Part shown: piece by piece, positions 21,701 to 33,700 of the stretch
Numbering within the stretch: position 1 is the stretch's first letter
Layout of the letters: every line of letters begins with the position of its first letter
NCBI GenBank assembly: GCA_918807975.1
Contig: OU964922.1
Span: forward strand, 1,798,001-1,862,000
Direction: 5' to 3'
DNA length: 64,000 nt
Origin: Aplidium turbinatum
Lineage: Eukaryota > Chordata > Ascidiacea > Aplousobranchia > Polyclinidae
Made by a program: the position numbers and the translations under genes
The notes under the pieces: model-generated
The model's database searches: none
Seen by the model: only the letters and a program-made list of their open reading frames with translations
Told to the model about the DNA's origin: nothing

Positions 21701-24700
21701 CCCTTTAACCGTAAAGGGGGTCGCGGAAAATTTTAGGAGATTAAAAGGGGTCGCGAGCAGAAAAGTTTGGAAAGCCCTGTAATAGAAGATAAGTTATGCA
21801 CAGTAGTCAGTAGTGCATATATACTGTATAGTTAGTAACGTATAAAAACGTGGCGTCGTACCACGATAACAGACAAAAGTTTAAACAACTGAATATTTGC
21901 GACTATTCACAAACAGGTGATGGACACCATTGACTTAGAAGCTGTTGCAAATGAGCTCATTCGAGCAACTGACTCGCGTAAAATGTACTTCGGATTGGTT
22001 TGATATTTGTCTACATACAGAATACAAATTATCCCGTGGACACATTTTATACTTTGCTGCAGATTGTGATGCTATGAGCGTGAAATTTCTGTTTCGTTTC
22101 TTCTTGTTCAATCTATATCATTTACTTATCTTCATCTGTCTCAAAAAACGATTAACGAACTGTCCAGCATTATCGCTATATCTTATCTTAAAACTTGAAA
22201 AAAAAATTGGCCTTTCAGCAACAAAAGTTTCCTTTGCTGTCTTTATTTTAAAATATGATTTAGAGTCTGCATAAAGAAGGAGAGGTGGATGGCTTCTTGG
22301 ACTTTGTTGAGAGTTCATCCAATTTAACCTACCTTCAGTTATGATTCATGAAATAAAATTTGTTACGATTTTATCTTGAGTTAAAATTTTCCATTTGTTT
22401 TTCAATTTACAGTTAATGAAACCACGACTATCATGCAAACATTCACAACACCTCTCGTAATGGAATCGACCATTTCAAGTAAGTATTGGATGGATTTTTT
22501 TCAAATAAATCAACCAAAATTGCATAAACAGTAAACACATCACATTTTAATGTTTTAATCCAACCATCCAGTTTCACACGATCAAAGGTCAATGGTATTG
22601 ATGGTTAAAAATACGAGAAACACAGCTTTTAAATGGTACGCCTACAACAGGGATAAAGCTTTCCAAGAGTTGTTTATAAACTTTTCTTTAATTACTAATA
22701 TTGTTATTTTTGTATTTAAATTCAACTTATTTGAAGACAGAATGTTGTTCAATTTAAGAAACGGGCATACACGTGAGAAGCAAGCTAAACGACAATATTC
22801 CTCTTTTGAAGAATGTTTAATGAAAAAACGATTTACATTGGGTAGTTTTCTTCAAATTGAACCATTTGTTTCTGTTAAAAAAACCATCTGTTGACTGTTT
22901 CGTCAGTTGCCTGCATCTCTACAGATTTGTTAACCTGCTCTCTTCATTACAAAACTGATGGCTGCTTGAACTTTGTTAGAAGTTGGAAGTGGATCCAGTT
23001 TAATTTATCACCACTTATAATTTATACAAAAACAATTATTACGATTTTATATTGAGTTACGATTTTCCAATTGCTTTCTTTTTTACAGTTAAAACCACTA
23101 CCGCCATGCAAACTTTCACTACACTTTCCACAATGGAATCGACCGTTTCAAGTGAGTATTGAGTAAATTTTTTTCAATTAATCCCTCAAAGTTTCAATTA
23201 CTTTTCTGTTATTGTAGTTGAGTGTAACAAAGACATTGTGGCCTTTCCTTTGGACACTTCTATCCTTGTCGTCTTTCCTACAACACCAGCAGGATATTCG
23301 GCGACGTCTGAAACAACTTGTGGTGACAACACACTTAGCGGTAAATATAGTTTGTGTATAATATACAGCATAAGTAACTGCAGACAGTAAGAATAATGAA
23401 AAAAAATAAAATAAAAAGATAAAGTAGATGTAATAATATCTTTGATTAGTGAAACATGACAGATAGCAATCAATTTAAAAGCTGTATCAATAACATAGAG
23501 CTTCTTGGGCTGCAGTGATTATGATCTAAACAAATTAGTTACTAAAAATTAAAAATGTTATCAATAGAGTAAGTAACGTAGAAATGTCGCAATAACATAG
23601 AAAAAAAGTTACACCTAAGTTGTTGTATTGCTTATGATACAAAACAAGTGTTATCACATGAAAAATAATCTTATAAACTTATTATTAAGTTGAAATTTCC
23701 TGATCTTCTTATCATTTACCTTTTTCCTGCCATTGTTATGCCCTTCTGATCAACTTTAAGACATATTACATATTAAGACAATATTAAGACATATTAAGAC
23801 ATATTTCTGATCAACTTAAAGACATGTTACGGCCATCAAACTTTACAAAATAAATTTTTATCACAACAAAAAGTAAATATTTAAAATTTACTAAAGTCTG
23901 ATGAGTGAAACTATGCGCCATAAATTAAAGGTTAAGTTTAGAATTGAGGTGAATATCTGATAATAAATATCGAGAAGATTAAAACCATTGATATGAACCA
24001 GGGATTCTAATAATTTAAATTTCAGCTCAGCCAGAAATAGTTTACTACAAAAGTGATCTTATAACAAAGACCAATGAAGAAGTTGTTATAGTTGATTTTC
24101 ATTTAATTCTAGCTAGAACACCTTTTGCGTCACGGAACTGCCTTCTCAATGCAACATGGGGTGAAATTACTTGGTTGTCATCTTGCATGGTGACTTTGAA
24201 GGTATTACTAAACATTGGTGTGGTTGTCTTGTCTACTATTATTTTATCAACCATTAAAATTTTACCCTTTTTCTTTCTATATACTATACACAATATTATT
24301 ATTTATTTTTTTTATTAAAATATTCAACTATCTGTTGACACTGAAAAGACGAGCGATTATTTTTGACCACAAAATGATTTCTTTTTTCAGTTATCGTGTA
24401 GTTGGTTATTGTGGTGTTAAGCGCCTTCCGTACCTCCCGGCCTGGGGGGTCACGGCTAATTAAGGGCTCACTGATTTTAGTCTGTTTAAGGATTTTTGAC
24501 AGTTTAAAACATAGAAAATTTGCTACAGAAGCTAGATATTCAATAACTTAAACCATGCAAGGCCGTATCTACTGCATCCCAAACCAATGGCTGGGAGCTC
24601 ACGTTTGCTTAAGGCTCCACTCATATTTAGTTCGTGAGACGTTTTTCTTGTTGCAATTTTGCATGTATTCGTTACATTTAATACGTAATTTTTTTCCAAT

Positions 24701-27700
24701 TTGTAACATTTTCTGGCTTGTTTCGCTCACCCAACCACATTTTGTTCAACTAGCCGGCAATATTAGGCATGCATAGCTCTAACAGTAAATTAAGAGAATA
24801 AAAAGGGTTTTCGTAGGCCATAAAAACAAACAAAATGATGTAATATTCCCAAGTAGTCTAAACACTGCGTACTCACATAGCCTAGTTAATTAACAATTAA
24901 ATTCACAAATTTCATTAATAATCGAGATAGGTTATGAAGTTAAATGTGCTGTGAAAATGCTTTCGGTGAAACGAAAGTCAGGAAACCTCAGGTAAATTTT
25001 AAAAGTTTCAGACTGCTGAAAAGCTATAACACAGTGTGTTGTAGACTTTTTTTTATAAACTTTAAAGAAATAAATTATTGAAATCCTTCGGTGAGAGTAA
25101 ATTAAAAAAAAAATGGTGGGCTAACTTAAATTTTAAACCAAACCTTCTACCCCAATCCAATTTTTATTTGATCAATTTGGTTTCAAACTAAGGGTGCGTC
25201 TTGATGAAAAAAAAACACTGTTGTTCCTAAAAGTGCGTAAAAAGTGACCAAAACAGGATGATATTTGTTAAAATTGTCTGAGGGGCAAGCCCTCCACGAC
25301 CATTTTATTTTTTTCTTCTTTCCTAGCTTTATTCTACATCTACTACAGCATTGTAGGCTGTCACGGTTTCTTTCTATCTCTTACCAGGAAAGAGACTTGG
25401 AAAAGTTCAATGACGTAGTTTAATGGGTTAAACCGAAAAGCAGTCAATCAAATCTTGAACAGTCCTTCTATTGAAATGATAATGAAAATTCTTCAAGGTC
25501 TTTAACGAATGGTTCAGCACTTCTACCACTAATCAAAGTAATAGTTACAGTGAACAGTAATAGATTACAACGCTTACAACTATTAATCGAGTTTAACGTA
25601 ATCCACTCACAGCTTCTCATACGATTCTAATTTCAATCAGAAATTATATTAGCATCAACTTTGCTTTACTCGTATTCAATAATTTCAACTCTCAATCAAC
25701 AATAGTCTTCGCGTCTATTGCCAACTACCACCACTACAATAATGATCTCTCGTAATAATGGTGCGCAAATTGCACCACTATTTATAGCAGGTTGTTTGGT
25801 CTAGTAACTTCGAGAAGGTTACGTAATGTTACAGAACTCATTGTTCTGTCAAGTTGCATTGCACGTAAACATCTTTGTGACGTCATAAACTCTGCACCTG
25901 GCAAAACACGAGAAGCAAGCAAAAGAAGCTTCCAGATTTGCACGTAGGGTAGTATTTTCTAGAAATACGTTACGTAACAAAGATTTCGCAATCAAAGATC
26001 CAATGATAAACATCCTTATGACGTCATGACAAACGACATTTCGCAATTGTGAAAAACAAAAGAACATTCCAGGTTTGCATGTTTACAGAATGCTCTAAAA
26101 ATACGTTACATAATAAAGATTTCGCAATCAGAGGTTACTACAAGACAGTAACAGATAATAACACATCATTAAAGAATTCCACAATAAAACAGCACGTTCG
26201 GTCGATACAAAGCAGCCGTCATGAGGCTCCGCGCATTGATTGTGACATCGGCATTGCTTAGGCCTAAGTTGTTTTTTCAGAAAATGTTAAGAGTTGTTTA
26301 CTCTTTGCTAAAATGATGAGTGTAATTTTTTCTCCTCGCTAAAAGCCCTAAATGCTTTTCTTGTCTGATTTTTAAGCGCCTCCTTTAAACATAGCAGCCG
26401 ACTTGTGGATTTAAGGGGGGAGGGGGGAGAGAGAAATGGTGATCTCACGGCCCTGTTGGTGAACATTAACCTTTGTCACTTAATCACTTTCGTAAACTTT
26501 TTCTAGATGTAAGTAGAAGTAAAAACATTAAATTGATGCAATTTTTGAAAGGCGATACTTAGAAAGACCAACTAAACGCATGACAAACTTAGCTTAGAAA
26601 AAATGCTATTTTTAGAATAAGAGGCTTTTATAAGTGACACAAACATTTGGTCGTTCACAGAATTAGTGCTTGTCACAGCCTACAGTAGATTGATGTGTTA
26701 CTCAAAGGTGTCTCAAGGTTCGTTTAATTTAATCTTGAATGATTAAGATTAGCCAAGTTCCAAATTTCAACTCAATAGATTGCAGTATTTGCCAATAACT
26801 TGGAGAAAAGGTTTAAAGTGTAAGGGCTGCTATAAAGATGACCTGTAAAAATGCATCAAGATGAAGCGAAGATGATGAAGAAGAAAACACGCTTGCGAGC
26901 ATTTCGTAAAGAATTCGTCTGTCACATTTCGTCTGTCACATTGATCATGTTTTCCATTAAAATTTTGTAATGCAGTTTGTTAGTAGAAACTCCTTGTGAT
27001 AGTTTCTACCTACACCAAAAAAGCGTATCTTGTTTTTGGCCTTTCAAACTACTTTAGGAATTGCATTATCGGTACTAAGTTTTAAAATGATGATATGTAT
27101 CAGCTTTATCTATCAGCAGCAATAAAACTGCTTTTTGTAAACACAGGATTTTGATAATGTTACAATAACAACTCCTGAAGAGCGTCTGGAAGTTGCAAAC
27201 GATTTACAAGTTTTAACATCTGAACCCGAAACTTTAAATGCTGAAAACTTGTCTTCAGCTGTGATTGCTTTGGAAAATGTCGTTAATGCGTCGAACTTAG
27301 AACAAAACGTAAGGTTATTTCTTGTAATCTGGGATGTCGTCTTGCAACATCTGTACTTGTTCGTGTGCAAATGTTTGAAAGTGCTCGTTTTTATATCTCT
27401 TGTCTTGAAATTACATACGTAATGCTATGAGTTGGGCAGAAAATAGTGGCACAATAGTATTTATGGTTTACAAACAGTGTTTAAAGCACAAGATCATATT
27501 GAACATTTTCTGTTTTTAGACAGCGTCTTCTGTTGTGCGAACGGTTGGAAATTTGCTTAACGTGCCAGAAAAAGAGTTGCACAGCGGAGAAACGAGCAAG
27601 TGAGACTAAAATATAATTTGGCATTGTCACAACTCTGTCTAGTTCTTATACGTAGAGAGACTTTGGAAAGATTGATGACGTAGTTTATCGGGCCATCAAA

Positions 27701-30700
27701 CAAGAGTCAAATAAATGGTCAAATAATTCTACTTGTGAGATGATAGATGAACATTCTTAAACTGAAAAATGGTTCACCACTTCCAATACATACAGCAATC
27801 AAATTCTTAACAGTAAACGTTTTTGTTTAAATTAAACATACACTACTACTTACAACAGTGTCTTTACAATTGGCAATACTGTATATATCCCTCTTTACAA
27901 TCTATCCAATTTCGGTTGAAACTCTACGATCATCTTCAATATACTTTTCATTACAACTTCTGATCCCCATAATACACAAATTTCAACACAACTCTAATAG
28001 TGGGGTTCCATGCCTGTGCATTTTTTCAATTTCATTTCAACTTGATGCAAAAGTTTTGTTTTTAGTACCAACTTGAAGGTAAGGGCCTATGGAACAATTT
28101 TGGTTTGGGTGTCAAGCTGTCAGATAAAAAACAACAAAATGGCCCCCAAAATCCAAGATGGCAGCCAATTTCCAGATTTTTTTACATTATGTCTCGTAAA
28201 TTTTATACTATTGAACCTAGAATGGTGATTTTGGTCTCGAAACCTAGGTTTGCATGTATGAGTAATTCAATTAAAATAAAATAAACACGATTAGAGCAAT
28301 ATGTTTTCTTATATTGAGTTAACTTCCAAATAAATGTGTAACAATCTTGTTAGTTCTGCGTTAGAAGTACGAATGACTGCGAAATAGCGAAGCAATGCAG
28401 AGTTGACCACACAGTTAGTCGAAGGCACGCAAGAATGCCAAATTTCTACATCAATAGGCTACAGATTCAGCTCGTATAGTTTAGGGCAGTTAGGGCAAAA
28501 CTGTCGGCACCAAAAGGTGTTTGGCACGCGAATAAGTCATTAACATTAGCACTAGCACATGGCCACATAATTCGAAAACTGATAGGCTGCGTTGAAAAGG
28601 TTGCCGACCAATGGTTTAGGGTCATAAAGCAAACTCAATTATAACAAAAGGCTTGCAAAATTGCTCGAAAAAACTCCTCGAAACAATACATTCAATAAGA
28701 AAATGGCTAACAAATTAACGAAGGCCCATATATTGAAATAATTGTATATTTTATATATATGTGTCAATTGTCAATATTGAAAATTGTTGTGTAGTCCAGC
28801 TATTTCTTGCATGTGCACTTGCACTGGCGTGTGCATTTTAACTTAGTCTTTACGCATTTGCACCGAGAGCAGGTAATTGTGCAAGAGCACTTCACATCTA
28901 GATGGAACACATCCTTGGCGAGGGGCAGCGTGGTCCAAATGGGAAGCAGCTTGCCGTCCTCTTCCCTCCACCCATGGTCAATTGGGTTCATGACAAGCAT
29001 CGTGGACATGTAGGCTGTTGCCCAGATGCTTGCTTGGAAAACACTTTTTTTAAGATGTTGATCCAAAGCATCACTAGTTGGGGGAATTCTCTCCACGTCC
29101 CTAGTTGTCTGTGAGAAGAACTTCATTCGGACGAGGTCAACATCATTGTCCTCATTTGATTCATTTGAGTACAGTTTACAGACAAAGTTCTTTGCCACCT
29201 CCTTCAACCTTGGGGATGTTTGGAATGAAGTGTCAGCAATAGTTGCAAATTGCTCCATGAGGGATGGAACTTCGTGCATCAACGTGCAGCAGGATCGCTT
29301 ACCCTTGAACTTGAAGGAAGAAGTACTGTCTGATCCAGTGAATGCATGGAAAAGGGCCATGGCTTTGTATATTGTCGTGTCTAGATTTATGGTAATAGTA
29401 TTCAGGGAGATCATTTTGGTCCTCTTTCCCGCTTTGAATGAGATCCAAATTTCTGCTGCCGGGTTCAGAGCCTTTATGCGATGAAAGTTATTCAGAAGGA
29501 TTACGACAACATCTGTGTCTCCAGTATACACCATCCCAATTGACGAAGATTGGAGGGCGTGGAAGAGATGTACTAAAACACGCGTGTCAGCTTCCTCATA
29601 GTTGCATTGACTCATTGGTGGCCCGTTCCCAACATGGTGAACGTGATCACCTGCAGTGATGTAGACATTCTTGTCATTTGGGAACTCTTCTTCTGTTATC
29701 TTCGACAGAAATGTGAACAGTTCCTTCTTGTTATCAACATTCGCTAGAAACTTCTGCCAATTTTCTGGGATTTTGGCAGTACCAGATACGCGCTGTCGGA
29801 TGCCTGTTCCCAGTGTTGGGCGCGATAACTCATTTTTCAGTTAAGCGATAACGATAATCGATAAACGAAAAATGCCTAAAGCGATAACGATAAACAATAA
29901 ATCGAAAAAAAGTTAAGCGATAACGATAAACGATAAATTATCGCCGATAATGTCCGATAACGATAAATTTTTTTTTTCTTTTCTTGATTAGCGCTGCCCC
30001 ATCCCTTGCAGCACGAACTGTTTTCATCAACATGACGAAAAATCGAACATAATATACTGTAAAGGGACAAAACTTTTTGTAAGTTATGCATAAATAGAAT
30101 CGCAATAGTGGCAGTGGGTATCGAATCTTCAACCTCTTGATCCACAATCAAACCACTGAGGTAACCGCCGTGCTTATAATTTTACCTTCAGATACCAGTT
30201 GGACGCTTTTATCAATTGAGTTACACTGCCGCTTACGTGCAGTAGGCAAAATAATTAAATCAAATGAAAATACCATAAAAATTCTAAACTTTTTATTTTG
30301 CTTTCTGCAGGGCTGTTTACAGCAATGTTAGCAATAATTGAAAAAATTCCAAAAAACGCAAAATGCTTGAAAATTCATCAGTAATCTTAAGCGTTATTTG
30401 TTTTTGGTAGTAAAAATGTGCATAGCCTAGGCTACTATGAAATCCATCAAGCTGGTCAAATTAGTCGTGTTTGTTTAAGAACAATAACATTATCGTAATT
30501 TACTGATAACTTCAGATATTTTTTTTTGTTTTCTTTGTGAACACCATCATTAAAGCAATGGCAGAACGCTGAGTTGTTGAGATAAGAATTACAATGTAGG
30601 CACTGTATTGGTGCGAATAAAAATATTTGATTGAGGTAGGCTCAGGGATGGGAGTCGATAGTGAAAAAGTAAAGAATATTCCGATATTCGATAGTGCCAA

Positions 30701-33700
30701 AAAAAGTAAAGAATTAACCGATTTCGATACTAGAAAAAAAAGTAAAGAATAAAGAATGTAGTAATCGATAGTGTAAAAAAAAATTATTCCACCACTCTTT
30801 CTGAATGCTCAAGGCAGTAACAAATTGAAAAAAATTCAAAGAAGTGAAAAATACTTCCCACTCAAAGGACTAGAAGTAACGAAACATAGTTTCAAATGCA
30901 GTCATGCAATAATAATCCTTCTGAGAAGAGTCACAAACACAGTTTAAATCGATCAACCAGGGTTTCCCCGCAAAAAAGAATCGCTCTTTCTTTCAATAGA
31001 ATTTCAAAGTCTGCCTAATAAAATTGTGGAGTTCGGTTAATATTTTACGTTGTTTATTTGTAAACTTTACAGAAAAGTACCGAATATCGAATATCGGATT
31101 CAACGCACAAAAAAGTAAAGAATAGCAGCTGATCGATACTTATTTGAAAAAGAAAAGAAAACACGGATTCGATAGTGACAAAGTAAAGAATAACGCTATC
31201 GAATATCGATTCGTAATCGATAGTCCCAACCCTGGGTAGGCTATGTCGCATAGGTAAGCTACGGTAAATGAGAAAGGTTATACTGTATTTAGCATAATTT
31301 TACCACGCAACTCGATCCGTCTATTGTCATGCAAAAATTACTACAAGATGCAAAAAATGTGATGTCGGTCTGCATGTTAAATGCTTTAAGTAATATCATA
31401 ATCCGCAATGACTTGTTTCAGTGATGTTGTGTTACTTTGCTAATTTTCATCTTCATATTTTTTGAACTTTCATTTCAATAAAATGCTCGATGACAATAAT
31501 GACATGACAAGACATGAACAAGACATTTCCCATTTATCACTTTGAGCGATAAGTAAAATGTAATAAAGCTTAAGCATTACGCACCGGAAACTTGTGAAAT
31601 TTGATAACGGATTTGCCTAGCGTCTTATATATAGGACGGCTTTTTTTCAAAAAGTACAAACACAATTAGGAAAAAAATAATTGTGATATGTTTTTTAGGT
31701 CATAATTAAGCAATATTTAAATTTTCCGAACTTTTTTTTAAGTAGCCTACTTTCACTTTCGGCACAAATGGGTTAACTTTTGTAGTTAAATGGCACTTAT
31801 GCATTCGGTTATTATTTTTGGATTAAATTTATATCGTCAAGCTAGAAAAGAATCGATCTTACAGTCTATAACCGATCTTGTGTTGTTATTGTGTGTGAAT
31901 TTTGTCTTTTAATCTGAGTTTGTGACGTAACCGCACGTCTCAAGGCAAGTTCTTGCAATTTTAGTTAATCTACTCATCTAAAGATTTAATGCGCTTAAAA
32001 CAGTAAGTTTCATGTTTTGACCAGAGAGATTTTATTTTTTTTACCACAATTACTAAAAACTAACACTTCCAACGAAAAAAGAAAACACAAGAATAAAATA
32101 GTTGATCGTGAGGTGGCGCGAAAGACCATGTTTCCGATGTAAAAGCGGCCTCGTATTGCGACACTTTCACAAACCACTTGCCAATTTCTTTCGCTTCGCT
32201 TCAAAGGAAGTTGTGACGCCTGTGCGCTTACATTTTAATTGTAAAATTCACTCGCGATTGCCCATTGCAGCAAAACAACAAGAGACTTGTTGCATGCATT
32301 TCATTGCATTGCAATTTGCACTCTAAAAATTATTGTGTTGTCAGGGCCGTCGCTGCAGGGGGGCATGCCCCCTCCCCTGATAACGACCTGTGCACACACA
32401 CTTCAGGCACTGAAGAAGAACTGGTTTTAATTTTAGTTTCATTAACTAGGTGGCTAGTAAAAATATTACTTTTCATGATCTTTCAGCTTGTGTGTTGATC
32501 CGAAATAAAATTTATCGGCGATTAATTATCGGCGATAATCAAATATTGCTTTTGGCGATAACGATAAACGATAACTGAAAAAATAATTGAGCGATAACGA
32601 TAAGCGATAAAAATTTATCGCCGATAATTATCGCCGATGAATTATCGCCGATAATGCCCATCACTGCCTGTTCCTCGTTTTTCCCTTGTGCCCCCTTTGA
32701 TCGTCAGTGCACGATACTGGACTGGTCCCAGGCAATGTCTACTCTTGTCCATCGGTTCAAGTCATGGTGAATTCTTGGGCAAAATACCTTGTGAAAGTAT
32801 GAATCAAAGGTCTTGCCTTGGACAGTTGTACCACGAAGTGAGTGTATCAGTACTCCACCGTCAATAATAATGAAGTCGTAAACATCTAGCGCAAGTAACT
32901 CCTCGTCGACAGAAATTGCGCTACTTGCACTGGCTTCCGTGATATATACCAGAAAATCTGACTTTGTACAAGAGTTGAGGGACTCTTCAGAAGACAACGC
33001 AGGTGGGTATAGGAAAGATTCGTGCTGAAAAAACTTCTCCAAGTTCCCCCCACGGCTGTCTAATACAAGAAAAGCTTGCCCAAAAAGCTCTGCGTGACGT
33101 TTGAAGTGCTGCATTTTCAGCTTAATTGCTGACTTTTTTTTGTGATTTCTTCTCATGGAATAACACTAACTTGTTGCGCTTGATCGGCGCTGTGAAAGGT
33201 GTGTCATTGGAGTCTCTGTCTGAAGTTATAGTACAGCTCTTGTCCCAAAGACTCGACTTTATGGACAGATACAGCAGCAACCGCATACTCACACATTTTG
33301 TCATCTAATGTAACCATGTCTCCACTGAACTCCTCAAAAGGATTTCCACTGCTCAGCAACACCTCCATCAGGTCTTTAACATGGCGCAGAAATCGGTGCT
33401 GAGATCCACATCCTCCTTCATGATGAGGGAGTTCTTCTTCATCATCGTCGTGAGCATTTACACCACTGAACTCCTCAACGACACGGCTGATTTCTGGGCC
33501 AGTCAATATCCAGCGTTCTAACGGGTGCGAACAGTGAACGTAACATTGATATAGACACCAAAATCACCACTCTGTGCTCATCATGTTTATTTTATTTTTA
33601 TCAAATTACTCATACATACAAACCTAAGTTTAGAGACTACAATCACCATTCTAAGTTCAATGGTACAAAAGTTACGAAGCATAATGTGAAAAAATATGGA

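Larger units (their letters stand above)
19794..21779. mobile_element. hAT-type DNA transposon relic
   Basis: Ends CAGGGCTTCCCAAAGT and, inward from the right, CAGGGCTTTCCAAACT, both followed by GTCGCGACCCC-type words. 8-bp target duplication TAATAGAA at 19786-19793 and 21780-21787. It holds a Penelope-like fragment (20085-20410) and a SINE. No transposase recognised. Confidence 0.85.
22285..23160 (+). repeat. tandem duplication covering exons 5 and 6
   Basis: Segments 22285-22490 and 22955-23163 align through intron and exon (landmarks GGACTTTGTTGAGAG/GAACTTTGTTAGAAG, ATTTTATCTTGAGTT/ATTTTATATTGAGTT, ATGGAATCGACC). This explains the paired mini-exons. Confidence 0.8.

Noticed and set aside
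22592-22894. 100-codon frame between exons 5 and 6 as an exon
   Set aside because: No matching splice borders or domain; it lies between the two duplicated segments in intron sequence.
24202-24463. Extension of exon 8 as a terminal exon
   Set aside because: A good donor at 24202 and a phase-matched GAIN exon downstream favour splicing.
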